From contig CAVZRK010000005.1 of assembly GCA_963777835.1 (NCBI GenBank), positions 1 to 64,000 of the forward strand: a stretch of DNA of 64,000 nucleotides, in the 5' to 3' direction. Each line of letters opens with the position of its first letter. Positions within the stretch are counted from its first letter, which is position 1. The DNA comes from SPDF01 sp963777835 (GTDB taxonomy: Bacteria; Gemmatimonadota; Gemmatimonadetes; Gemmatimonadales; GWC2-71-9). The position numbers and the translations under genes were made by a program. The notes below the pieces were generated by a model. That model saw only the letters and a program-made list of their open reading frames with translations, made no database searches and was not told the origin of the DNA. Shown here in pieces: positions 1 through 6,555 of the stretch.

Positions 1-1
1 A

Positions 2-88
2 CGCGGTCCACTCCGCCTCGGCCGCTTCCACGAATGGACCCGCCAGATCGAAGATGCCAACGGGCGGCAGCATCGCCGCCCCTACTAA
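2..88 (+). pseudogene. 3' end of a probable IS transposase (partial)
   Basis: An open frame enters from the left edge and ends at TAA 86-88. Its last residues are basic and read RFHEWTRQIEDANGRQHRRP followed by Y, which resembles transposase C-termini of the integrase (DDE) type. It is followed at once by two near-identical motifs around ACCTATGTC and ACCCATGTC, an arrangement often seen at the ends of IS481- or IS21-like elements. Only 29 codons are visible, so the family is inferred. It may be the end of an intact element or a remnant next to the cassette array. Confidence 0.4.
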
Positions 89-89
89 A

Positions 90-134
90 GTGCCACCTAT
101 GTCTTTGGACCGGTGTGTTACCCATGTCCTTGAC
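90..134. repeat. Direct repeat at probable IS end
   Basis: Two imperfect copies about 20 bp long lie at 90-110 and 115-134, both of the form GTGYYACCYATGTCYTTGRC. Repeated ACCTATGTC-type motifs of this kind are commonly multiple transposase-binding sites at the end of insertion sequences. The other end would lie left of the window. Confidence 0.4.
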
Positions 135-141
135 TGCCCAC

Positions 142-170
142 TTGACAATATGCCAGATATGACATAAGCT
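142..170 (+). promoter_or_regulatory. Promoter of the toxin-antitoxin operon
   Basis: A perfect TTGACA (142-147) is followed after 17 bp by TAAGCT (165-170), a plausible -10. Transcription would begin at or next to the toxin ATG at 176, so the mRNA would be nearly leaderless. There is no Shine-Dalgarno sequence in front of the ATG, which agrees with this. Confidence 0.5.
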
Positions 171-177
171 GTCATAT
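157..177. promoter_or_regulatory. Palindromic operator of the TA operon
   Basis: A perfect 8-bp inverted repeat, ATATGACA (157-164) and TGTCATAT (170-177), is separated by 5 bp. It covers the -10 region and the toxin start codon. This is the expected place for autoregulation by the HTH antitoxin encoded downstream, alone or with the toxin. The palindrome is seen directly; the binding protein is inferred. Confidence 0.6.
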
Positions 178-526
178 GGCTCCAAGCGACAAGCCCCTCG
201 TCTGGCTCCGGGGCGAGGTGAAATCCCCGCCGTTCTCCCCGGCCGCCCGCCTCGAGGCGGGCTTTCTGCTCCGGCAGCTCCAGGCCGGGGTCAAGCTGAG
301 CCTGCCGCACTCGCGGCCGATGCCCACCATCGGGCCCCGCTGCCATGAGCTCCGGGTGCCGGATGAGCAGGTGACGTGGCGAATCATCTACCGCCTCGAC
401 CCGGATGCCGTAGTGCTCGCCGATGTGCTTGCCAAGAAGACCCAGGCCACACCGAAGCAGGTCATTTCGGCCTGCCAACGGCGGTTACGCCACTACGACG
501 ACACGGTCTCGGAGACGGAGGAATGA
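176..526 (+). CDS. RelE/HigB-type toxin (Gp49-like, DUF891)
   Basis: This 116-residue basic protein has the layout of Gp49-like (DUF891) members of the RelE/ParE toxin superfamily, which typically cut mRNA on the ribosome. The segments KPLVWLRGEVKSPPFS at the N-terminus, LPHSRPMPTIGPRCHELR in the middle and YRLDPDAVVLADVLAKKTQ match the family's strand pattern and its usual length of about 110 residues. It begins inside a palindromic operator. The stop (524-526) overlaps the start of the HTH protein downstream, so toxin precedes antitoxin as in higBA. The module sits beside attC-like sites, a common home for stable TA cassettes. No ribosome-binding site precedes the start. Confidence 0.75.
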   Translation: MAPSDKPLVWLRGEVKSPPFSPAARLEAGFLLRQLQAGVKLSLPHSRPMPTIGPRCHELRVPDEQVTWRIIYRLDPDAVVLADVLAKKTQATPKQVISACQRRLRHYDDTVSETEE

Positions 527-861
527 TGAAGGCAACCAAGCGGGCCAAACTGCAGGCCGCCGGCTGGACCGTCGGCGATGCGTCCGACTTTCTGGACCTC
601 AGTCCAGCCGAAGCGGCATATGTGGAGTTGAAGCTGTCGCTGAGCCTGCTCCTGCGGCGGTGGCGCTCCACCCGCAAGCTCACCCAGACTGAGCTCGCCA
701 AGCGGCTGGGCTCGAGTCAGTCGCGGGTGGCTAAGATGGAGGCCGGGGATCCAACCGTATCGGCCGATCTCCTGTTGCGCTCGCTGCTGGCGTTGGGGGC
801 GACGCGGAAGGACATCGCGTCCAGTCTGACCACACCGCGACGGAAGGCGGGTGCAACCTAA
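523..861 (+). CDS. HigA-type HTH antitoxin
   Basis: This 112-residue protein begins at ATG 523, overlapping the toxin stop as ATGA and preceded by GGAGACGGAGGA. A second ATG follows directly at 526. Residues about 50-95 form an XRE/Cro helix-turn-helix, seen as LTQTELAKRLGSSQSRVAKM. It should neutralise the upstream toxin and bind the palindrome at 157-177. The TAA stop (859-861) lies inside the outer box of an attC-like site. Partner and repression are inferred from order and family. Confidence 0.8.
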   Translation: MMKATKRAKLQAAGWTVGDASDFLDLSPAEAAYVELKLSLSLLLRRWRSTRKLTQTELAKRLGSSQSRVAKMEAGDPTVSADLLLRSLLALGATRKDIASSLTTPRRKAGAT

Positions 862-965
862 CGAGGCGCATCGCGGCAGCCGCCTCGCGACCTCGCTAGC
901 AGTATAAAGCGTGGCGGCTGCCGCAGATAGAGCGCGCCCTCGTCAGCTGCATGCGCTGGCTAGAC
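856..965. repeat. attC-like site 1 (110 bp)
   Basis: The site is bounded by ACCTAAC (856-862) and GCTAGAC (959-965), matching RYYYAAC and GTTRRRY with one change in the right box. Inside, GGCGCA pairs with TGCGCT, and the perfect 12-bp arms GCGGCAGCCGCC and GGCGGCTGCCGC form the stem. Box order and inner palindrome are those of integron attC sites. Flanking genes use it as a boundary: the antitoxin stop is in the left box, and the stop of the minus-strand gene is in the right box. Confidence 0.7.
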
Positions 966-1418
966 CGCTGCCTTTGCCTGAAGGGTCCACGCGTCCGGCT
1001 GTAAGTGAACGGTCGCGCAGGTAGGTCCACCGTCTCGTCCCCGCCCAGGGTAGCGCACCTCGAGAGTGCTTCCCGGCTTTCTGAGCGCTGCTGAGACCTG
1101 TTCCGATGAAATATCGCCCAGTGGAACCTTTGCTCGACGATCCCACGGCGTTCCCGATTGGCCTGCTCGCACTCCCACATTGATGTAGACGAAGCGGCCC
1201 GTGGGCGGGCCTTGAGCACAGGGCCCAAGAAAGGTTGGGCGCCCATCCGGCTGGGGCAATCCAACCCGTACCGAGAAATCGAAGGAAGCCTGGGCAGCGT
1301 TGCTGACCGAAGGCTCGACCAAGTCCGCACGGCCGGACTGCAGCCGGAGCCAGACTCCGGGAACGGGGTCGACAACAGTAATGCGCAGTGACAGTTCAGG
1401 CTGCAGGGCACGGGCCAT
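960..1418 (-). CDS. DUF5990-like protein in an integron-type cassette
   Basis: A 152-residue protein of unknown function. I chose the ATG at 1418 because AGGAGG lies 8 bases upstream; a GTG two codons earlier would abut that site too closely. The central segment FLGPCAQGPPTGRFVYINVG followed by AGQ and RRAKVPL resembles the DUF5990 family as I recall it. No catalytic motif or signal peptide is visible. The TAG stop (960-962) lies inside the outer box of attC site 1, and the start lies just after the truncated site at 1451-1497. Read on the minus strand this is a one-gene cassette. The family name is moderately sure; the function is unknown. Confidence 0.65.
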   Translation of the reverse strand: MARALQPELSLRITVVDPVPGVWLRLQSGRADLVEPSVSNAAQASFDFSVRVGLPQPDGRPTFLGPCAQGPPTGRFVYINVGVRAGQSGTPWDRRAKVPLGDISSEQVSAALRKPGSTLEVRYPGRGRDGGPTCATVHLQPDAWTLQAKAAV

Positions 1419-1450
1419 AGACACCTCCTCCTGGTTAGTCGAAAGTGTCT

Positions 1451-1497
1451 ACCAAACTGGTGCAAGAACCCTCGTCCGCTGCATGCGCTGGTTAGGC
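1451..1497. repeat. Truncated attC-like site 2
   Basis: The right end, CTCGTCCGCTGCATGCGCTG then GTTAGGC (1471-1497), is nearly identical to the right end of site 3 (2080-2113). The expected left arm is missing. A weak ACCAAAC with TGGTGCA at 1451-1464 may be its remnant. At 47 bp it is shorter than known functional sites, so it is probably deleted or decayed. Confidence 0.5.
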
Positions 1498-1508
1498 AGC
1501 ACGACTTC

Positions 1509-2009
1509 TTACATCCAAGGGTCCGGCTCATTCAACTCCAACGTACAAGGATCCGGCTCATTCAACACCCACGCGAGCCTTGCCGAGTATTGAACCTGTA
1601 CCAAGGGCGCGAGCGGGAGCTCATCTAGCTTCTCCTCCGCTATCCCGGCTAGAAAATAGAGCTCCCACTTCTTGGATTGGCCAGTAGGCTCGGCGGTGAT
1701 GCAAAGCGGAATCTCTCCTACGGCTTCGACTTCTCCGATGAAGTGCCACCACCCACAATAGTCTGTGTATCCGTCCTCCCACGAACCATGTTCCAAGACG
1801 TCGGCTTCCTTGAATGGGTCAGCTCCAACCGCTTCCAGGAACGAACAAAGCTCGTGCGGATACTCCCCCGAACGCTGTGCCACGAGGTTGCGGCAGTACG
1901 CGCAGGAGCAGTCCTCCGCGCCCCTATGCTTACTGGCGACGTAGGCTGCAGCCGTTTTCTCGCGATCGATCCTGAAGCGCCAACCATGGAAGTCGATAGT
2001 CGTGGTCAT
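1509..2009 (-). CDS. Cysteine-motif hypothetical protein in a cassette
   Basis: A 166-residue acidic protein that I cannot assign. Near residue 34 it has a CSCAYCRN motif (CxCxxC), a possible metal site, followed by YPHELCSFLEAVGADPFKEA and GWWHFIGEVEAVGEIPL. Similar small CxCxxC proteins occur as integron cassettes, but I know of no demonstrated function. It starts at ATG 2009, 17 bp after attC site 3, and stops 12 bp before site 2, so it exactly fills one cassette on the minus strand. Its last 20 residues contain LNEPDPC and LNEPDPW, encoded by a 30-bp tandem duplication. Confidence 0.6.
   Translation of the reverse strand: MTTTIDFHGWRFRIDREKTAAAYVASKHRGAEDCSCAYCRNLVAQRSGEYPHELCSFLEAVGADPFKEADVLEHGSWEDGYTDYCGWWHFIGEVEAVGEIPLCITAEPTGQSKKWELYFLAGIAEEKLDELPLAPLVQVQYSARLAWVLNEPDPCTLELNEPDPWM
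1516..1575. repeat. 30-bp tandem duplication in a cassette gene
   Basis: Two copies of a 30-bp unit (1516-1545 and 1546-1575) share CCGGCTCATTCAAC and differ at a few positions. The period is exactly 10 codons, so the reading frame is kept and the protein tail is duplicated. Confidence 0.8.
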
Positions 2010-2025
2010 GTCGGTGCCTCGTGCT

Positions 2026-2113
2026 GCCTAACGACCTGGCGCATCAGCGGCGAGGGCGCTCGCGGCGTAGCCGCAAGATAAGCGCCCTCGTCCGCTGCAT
2101 GCGCTGGTTAGGT
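2026..2113. repeat. attC site 3 (88 bp, best preserved)
   Basis: The site is bounded by GCCTAAC (2026-2032) and GTTAGGT (2107-2113), both matching the RYYYAAC/GTTRRRY consensus. The arms pair over GCGCATCAGCGGCGAGGGCGC and GCGCCCTCGTCCGCTGCATG then CGC, with isolated unpaired bases as in real attC hairpins. The loop contains a smaller GCGGC/GCCGC stem. Length and structure are typical of recombinogenic attC sites. Confidence 0.8.
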
Positions 2114-2123
2114 GGCCCCAGAG

Positions 2124-3047
2124 TTAGCGCTGTTTTGCCCGCTGGGGCTCACAGATGACCGTGCCTTCAAGCTCAAGGCCTCCAGGTGCGATGCTTGCGC
2201 GCCAAGAGTCGCCGGTCCTAGTGATCCGCAACAGGTCCTCGGACATGTGACCCATCGACTGTTGCTTTTCACAGTCTTGAACGCTCAGCACGTCCACCAT
2301 GGGAGTGACATAGGCCGTGTCCGTTGAAGTGCGACGTGGCAGGCTGGTAAGGCGCAGGAAGCTGGTTAGACCCAATCCCTTGCATGCAGGCTCTTGCCAG
2401 CTGGCGCAGACTCCGGCGATGCGTGACGTTGCGAGCCAGCCGGCGAGCCACTGTGTCGGAATCTGCTTCCAGATCGACCTTCCGGCGGAATCCAGGACCA
2501 CGAAGGGCCCAGTAGTCTTCCGGGTCGGTGGTGGGCTTCCTGTCATGCCGGCGACCTGGTCCAATTCGCTCCCCGCGATTGCGGTGCGGGGGCCGTAGTA
2601 GTTGATCACCGCCTCCAGCATGCCCTGAAGGTCTTCTGCTGGGATCGGGCCTGGCAGGTAGGAGTCCGGTTCTCCAGCGCGTCCAAGGCGAAACCGGACT
2701 TCAGTCGTGTCACGCTCTGATGCGGGCAATGAAATTCGCGTTGTGCGGTACCCAATGAACGACGCCTGGAGAATCAAGCTGTCCACCGGCGCGCCTGCGA
2801 GGACCCAGCGGCCGAGGGAGTCAGCCGAGGTCCCGCACCTCGTGCCGATCACGATGACCGCCGCGAGGTAGACGGGGTCGCCTCCTCCATCGCGGACAAC
2901 GCCGGAGATCGCTCGCGAGTGCGGGACCTCCGCGCAGACCAGCCCGGATGAGAAGGCGGTGGACGGCTGGGTAGACGGAGCTCGCGGCGCACAACCTGGG
3001 GCGATTGCGTGGAGCACTAGGAGCAGCCCGATCGAGCCGAGTTTCAT
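2124..3047 (-). CDS. Lipoprotein with carboxypeptidase-regulatory-like domain, cassette-borne
   Basis: A 307-residue predicted lipoprotein. A short signal peptide ends in a lipobox-like APGC at about residues 16-19. Residues about 45-125 (ISGVVRDGGGDPVYLAAVIV onward, ending RFRLGRAG) look like a carboxypeptidase-D-regulatory beta-sandwich, common in surface proteins. The remainder is unrecognised. It starts 7 bp after an ACCTAAC core box (3054-3060) and stops 11 bp before attC site 3, as expected of a cassette gene read on the minus strand. It is long for a cassette. Surface location is inferred from the lipobox; function is unknown. Confidence 0.65.
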   Translation of the reverse strand: MKLGSIGLLLVLHAIAPGCAPRAPSTQPSTAFSSGLVCAEVPHSRAISGVVRDGGGDPVYLAAVIVIGTRCGTSADSLGRWVLAGAPVDSLILQASFIGYRTTRISLPASERDTTEVRFRLGRAGEPDSYLPGPIPAEDLQGMLEAVINYYGPRTAIAGSELDQVAGMTGSPPPTRKTTGPFVVLDSAGRSIWKQIPTQWLAGWLATSRIAGVCASWQEPACKGLGLTSFLRLTSLPRRTSTDTAYVTPMVDVLSVQDCEKQQSMGHMSEDLLRITRTGDSWRASIAPGGLELEGTVICEPQRAKQR

Positions 3048-3053
3048 GGGGCC

Positions 3054-3285
3054 ACCTAACGTCTATTGGACTGCGTAACAGTCTACTCGCGTGCTTTCCC
3101 AAGCTACTGTCCGCAGCCTAATCCGGAAAGACTGCGAGCCGGACGACGGGCTAACCGAGCGGCCGGCCTCCCGTTACGTGCCCGGCTCGGCCCGCCCGTC
3201 CCGAAGAAGCCAGCGCGCTCCGCAGCATTTGTCCCCCAAGCCGTAGTTAGGCTGCGAGAGAGGCAGCAATCCGGTATTAGACTGC
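3054..3285. repeat. Decayed attC-like end with repeats
   Basis: ACCTAAC (3054-3060) is a good outer box just upstream of the lipoprotein start. The nearest possible partner is GTTAGGC (3246-3252), giving 199 bp, longer than usual attC sites, and the arms do not pair well. A separate imperfect inverted repeat, GCAGCCTAATCCGG (3113-3126) and CCGGTATTAGACTGC (3271-3285), encloses most of it. AATCCGG with AGACTGC also recurs in direct orientation. I read this as an eroded array end. I see no gene in 3061-3482. Confidence 0.35.
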
Positions 3286-3482
3286 AGGGCAATGGGCGGC
3301 TCAGGGTGCGATCGGGTCGCTTGGCCGACCTCCTCGATCTCGGCTGAGGGTGGTTGAAAGGACGTTCCGCGCCGGTCCCTCGGCCATCGCCCCGATATGC
3401 TCTCCTTCACATCCATCCCAGACCTGCTTCACTCCCGACCCACCACCTTTCCTCCTGCATGGACCAGACCCGGGAGGGATCA

Positions 3483-3716
3483 ATGACCACCAGGACTCAG
3501 CGGTTCGCCAGGAAGGGCACGCGCGCCGCCAAGCGGCTCTACAAGAAGGTCGAATCGAAGGTGATGGCCATGGAGGGCCGTCGCTCCGCGCGCGCGAAGG
3601 GCCGCACGCTGAAGCGGGTCGGGCGGCAGGTGGCGGAGACAGGATTGCTGATCGGCGCGGTCGTGGCGCTCGAAATGGCGCTGGACCGGCTGAGCAAGAC
3701 GCACGGCAAGGGCTGA
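3483..3716 (+). CDS. Small basic protein with a hydrophobic C-terminal helix
   Basis: A 77-residue protein starting at ATG 3483, preceded by GGGAGG. Longer upstream readings have no ribosome-binding site. The first 50 residues are very rich in Lys and Arg (RKGTRAAKRLYKKVESK, GRRSARAKGRTLKR). The stretch TGLLIGAVVALEMALDRL could be a membrane or amphipathic helix. It is unrecognised: it could bind nucleic acid or act at the membrane. It is convergent with the Ser/Thr kinase, 8 bp apart. Confidence 0.5.
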   Translation: MTTRTQRFARKGTRAAKRLYKKVESKVMAMEGRRSARAKGRTLKRVGRQVAETGLLIGAVVALEMALDRLSKTHGKG

Positions 3717-3724
3717 GCCGGCCG

Positions 3725-5560
3725 CTACTCCACCTCGATGCGGGCGTCCACCTCCCGCCCGATGCGGCGGGCCGCCTCGAGATGTTCCGTGATGCCGGGT
3801 CCGGCCGCCTGACCGGCTGACACCCGGAGCAGGTCGATCCGCAGGTTCTCGAGCGCCGAGAGGGCCGTGGCCAGCTTGGCGCTCCCTGCCTTCCGCGCCG
3901 ATTCCAGGTCCCGCACCAGGTCCACCCGACCCGCCGCCTCGGCCAGCGCCTTGGTCAACGCCAGGTCCTGACGCCGGAGCGCCTGTACATCTCCCTCTAA
4001 CTGCCGGAGGATTCCGGGTACTGCAATCAGCTGGCGCTGCTCCGCCGCCGGCAGCGCGGCAAAGAGGGCGTCCGCAGCCCGCCCCAGCGCCACTTCCGTC
4101 GGCTCGTTGGCCGCCGGCAGCGCCCTTCCCTCCCGTCCGCCGGCCAACCGCACCATCCACCGACCCACCCGGCCGCCCCACCAGCGGTCCCACCAGCTCG
4201 GTCCCTTCTCAGTGGGCGCGGTCAGCCTCGCCGCGGCCCAACGCCCTACGCTGAGCGGGATGAAGCTGACCGCCAGGTCGGCCACGATCTGCACCAGGCT
4301 CTGCCAGTGGTTTCCGGCCGTCGACACCCAGTACCAGGCCACGCACGATCCGGCAAACGCGGCCAGCCATCCGGCGGCCGCAGCCAGTTTCCCCGCCGGG
4401 CTGACAGGTTCCCGCTCCTCGTCTGACCCGAGGAGCGCGGCCCGGATGTCCTCGAAACCGTACCCTCGCTGAATCGCGTCCCTGATGGCGCGGAACGCAG
4501 TCACCTTCCGTACGCCGGTCAGGGCCACCATCGCGAGCCCGATCCCCCAGTTCACCAGCCCCAGGAAGACATCGACCTGGCCGAACGGATGGTAGAACCG
4601 CGTCACGAGGTTGAAGACGACCACAAACAGCATCACGCTGCCGTACCCACCGAGATCGGTGCCGAGTTCGTGCAGTTCGCGCGCGGCGCGCGCCACCGGC
4701 GCCGGCGTCGTGGCCAGCACCGGGAGCGTGCTGCCGAGCGCGGCGGCCAGTTCCTCCCCGGAGGCAAAGCGATCGTCGGGCGACTTGGCGAGACACCGCT
4801 CGATGGCGTGCGCCAACGGCGCCGGGAGGTCGGGCCGGAGGCCGAGCATCGACGGGGGAGTCTGCGTGAGATGCTTGGCCAGCACGGCGGCCGCAGTGTC
4901 GCCGTCGAAGGGCCACTGCCCGGTGGCGGCCAGGAAGGCCGCCACGCCGAGCGAGTAGAGATCGCTGCGGCCGTCCACCGGCTCCCCGGCCGCCTGCTCC
5001 GGGCTCACCGCGCGCGCGGTGCCGACCACCTGGCCCGCCGGCGTGTCGGCGGCGTCGCCGCTCACCTGCGCGATGCCGAAGTCGGTCACCATCGCCCGGC
5101 CACCCTCGCGCTCCAGCAGGATGTTCTCCGGCTTCACGTCGCGGTGCACCACCCCCTGCCGGTGCGCGTACGCCAGCGCCCACGCCACCTCGCGTACCAC
5201 CTGCGTCACTTCGGCCGCCGGGAGCCGGCCATGGCGGCGGACCCGTTCCCCCAGCGTCTCGCCGGCCACGTAGCCCATCACGAAGAAGACGAGCCCGTCC
5301 GATTCCTCGACCGCATGAATGGGGACGATGTTCGGGTGAGAGAGCCGCGCCGCCGTGCGGGCCTCGCGGAGGAAGCGCGCGCGCCGGTCGGCGGACGCCG
5401 CCAGCGCGGGCGGCAGGAGCTTGATGGCCACCAGCCGGTCGAGCGCCAGGTCCCGCGCGAGGAACACGACCCCCATGCCCCCCCGGCCGAGTTCGCGCTC
5501 GACGGCGTACCGGCCGGCCACCGCTTCCTGCAGCGCGAGCAGTTCGGAGGCTGGGGGCAT
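3725..5560 (-). CDS. Transmembrane Ser/Thr protein kinase (PknB-like)
   Basis: A 611-residue eukaryotic-type kinase. The N-terminal domain (about 17-275) shows the glycine loop GRGGMGVV, ATP-anchoring K47 in VAIKLL, catalytic loop HRDVKPEN with D141, DFG at 160-162 and an SPEQ activation segment. It lacks PASTA repeats. The C-terminal half has about four hydrophobic segments in two pairs (roughly 310-360 and 395-440), then a coiled-coil-like helical tail. The intermembrane regions may sense envelope state. It starts at ATG 5560, six bases after the PPK2 stop, so the two are probably co-transcribed. Substrates are unknown. Confidence 0.88.
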   Translation of the reverse strand: MPPASELLALQEAVAGRYAVERELGRGGMGVVFLARDLALDRLVAIKLLPPALAASADRRARFLREARTAARLSHPNIVPIHAVEESDGLVFFVMGYVAGETLGERVRRHGRLPAAEVTQVVREVAWALAYAHRQGVVHRDVKPENILLEREGGRAMVTDFGIAQVSGDAADTPAGQVVGTARAVSPEQAAGEPVDGRSDLYSLGVAAFLAATGQWPFDGDTAAAVLAKHLTQTPPSMLGLRPDLPAPLAHAIERCLAKSPDDRFASGEELAAALGSTLPVLATTPAPVARAARELHELGTDLGGYGSVMLFVVVFNLVTRFYHPFGQVDVFLGLVNWGIGLAMVALTGVRKVTAFRAIRDAIQRGYGFEDIRAALLGSDEEREPVSPAGKLAAAAGWLAAFAGSCVAWYWVSTAGNHWQSLVQIVADLAVSFIPLSVGRWAAARLTAPTEKGPSWWDRWWGGRVGRWMVRLAGGREGRALPAANEPTEVALGRAADALFAALPAAEQRQLIAVPGILRQLEGDVQALRRQDLALTKALAEAAGRVDLVRDLESARKAGSAKLATALSALENLRIDLLRVSAGQAAGPGITEHLEAARRIGREVDARIEVE

Positions 5561-5565
5561 CGAAC

Positions 5566-6369
5566 TCAGTACGCCTCAGGCACCGGCGTGGCCAGCAGCT
5601 CCCGCGCGCGGCTCTTCCGGCCCTTCTTGCGCTTCGGGAGCACGACCTTCTCCCGCTTCGGCGCCTTGTAGGGGATCTGGCTCAGGAGGTGACTGATGAT
5701 GTTGAGCCGGGCCCGCCGCTTGTCGTCCGACTGCGCGATGTGCCACGGTGCCCACGCCGTGTGCGACGCCGCGAACATGTCGTCCCGCGCCTCCGTGTAG
5801 TCGTCCCAGCGGTTGTAGGACTTGAGGTCCATCGGCGTGAGTTTCCAGGTCTTCCGCCCGTCGGTGATGCGGTCGGTGAGCCGGCGCGTCTGCTCCTCCT
5901 GGCTCACCTCGAGCCAGTACTTGATGACGACGATCCCCGACTCGACCATCGACTTCTCCACGCTCGGCACCGCCTCGAGGAACCGCCGGGTCTCCTCCTT
6001 CGTGCAGAAGCCCATCACCCGCTCCACGCCGGCCCGGTTGTACCAGCTGCGGTCGAAGATCACGACCTCCTTGGCCGCCGGGAAGTGCCGGATGTAGCGC
6101 TGGACGTACATCTGGGACTTTTCCCGCTCGGTCGGCGCCTGCAGCGCCACCACGCGGAAGGTCCGCGGACTCACCCGCTCGGTGATGGCCTTGATGACGC
6201 CGCCCTTCCCGGCGCCGTCCCGCCCCTCGAACACCACGCAGATCTTGAGGTCCTTGTGGCGGACCCAGTCCTGGAGCTTCACGAGCTCGACATGCAGCTT
6301 CTTGAGCTCCTTCTCGTAGTCCTTGCGGGACATTTCCTCCTGCTGCCCGTTCTTCCGCTTCTGACCCAT
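5566..6369 (-). CDS. ppk2: Polyphosphate kinase 2
   Basis: A 267-residue PPK2-family enzyme, which transfers phosphate between polyphosphate and nucleotides. It has Walker A GRDGAGKGG (about 49-57), the Walker B/lid region DRSWYNRAGVERVMGF starting at D106, and the conserved YWLEVSQEEQ and RWDDY segments. I chose ATG 6369 because it gives the usual one-domain length; an upstream extension would be encoded by repeat DNA. The C-terminus is strongly basic. It lies upstream of the Ser/Thr kinase and is divergent from the SAM-hydrolase gene. The window also holds ppx and a pst-phoU operon, so polyphosphate metabolism is well represented. Confidence 0.9.
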   Translation of the reverse strand: MGQKRKNGQQEEMSRKDYEKELKKLHVELVKLQDWVRHKDLKICVVFEGRDGAGKGGVIKAITERVSPRTFRVVALQAPTEREKSQMYVQRYIRHFPAAKEVVIFDRSWYNRAGVERVMGFCTKEETRRFLEAVPSVEKSMVESGIVVIKYWLEVSQEEQTRRLTDRITDGRKTWKLTPMDLKSYNRWDDYTEARDDMFAASHTAWAPWHIAQSDDKRRARLNIISHLLSQIPYKAPKREKVVLPKRKKGRKSRARELLATPVPEAY

Positions 6370-6405
6370 GTGCCACTCCAGGATCTCAGGTGCGTGGACG
6401 GATAC

Positions 6406-6540
6406 TGAATCCACGAAATCACGAAAGCACGAAAGCACGAACACCCAAAACACTAGATCAAATCAAGTGCTGGCAGGAATGCAGCCAACAGTTTCTTTCG
6501 TGTTTTCGTGGTTTCGTGCTTTCGTGGGTGCTTTTTCCAG
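6406..6540. repeat. CACGAAA-type palindromic repeat element, copy 1
   Basis: The left arm (about 6410-6450) is a run of CACGAAA units. The right arm (about 6490-6532) is a run of TTTCGTG units in inverted orientation, so the two can form a long stem around a unique 40-bp centre. It shares its left edge TGAAT(T/C)CACGAAA and right edge TTTCGTGGGT with the copy at 14938-15031. It lies between divergent genes, so it is not a simple terminator. Confidence 0.75.
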
Positions 6541-6555
6541 GCCATATTGTGATTC

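Noticed and set aside
3354..3482. Longer start for the small basic protein
   Set aside because: The extra 43 residues are Pro/Ser/His-rich without a ribosome-binding site, whereas ATG 3483 follows GGGAGG.
6375..6453. N-terminal extension of PPK2 from an upstream start
   Set aside because: The extension is encoded by the repeat element and lacks family similarity; ATG 6369 gives the normal length.
6406..6540. CRISPR array
   Set aside because: Units are only about 8 bp, contiguous, and inverted in the second half; there are no spacers and no cas genes.
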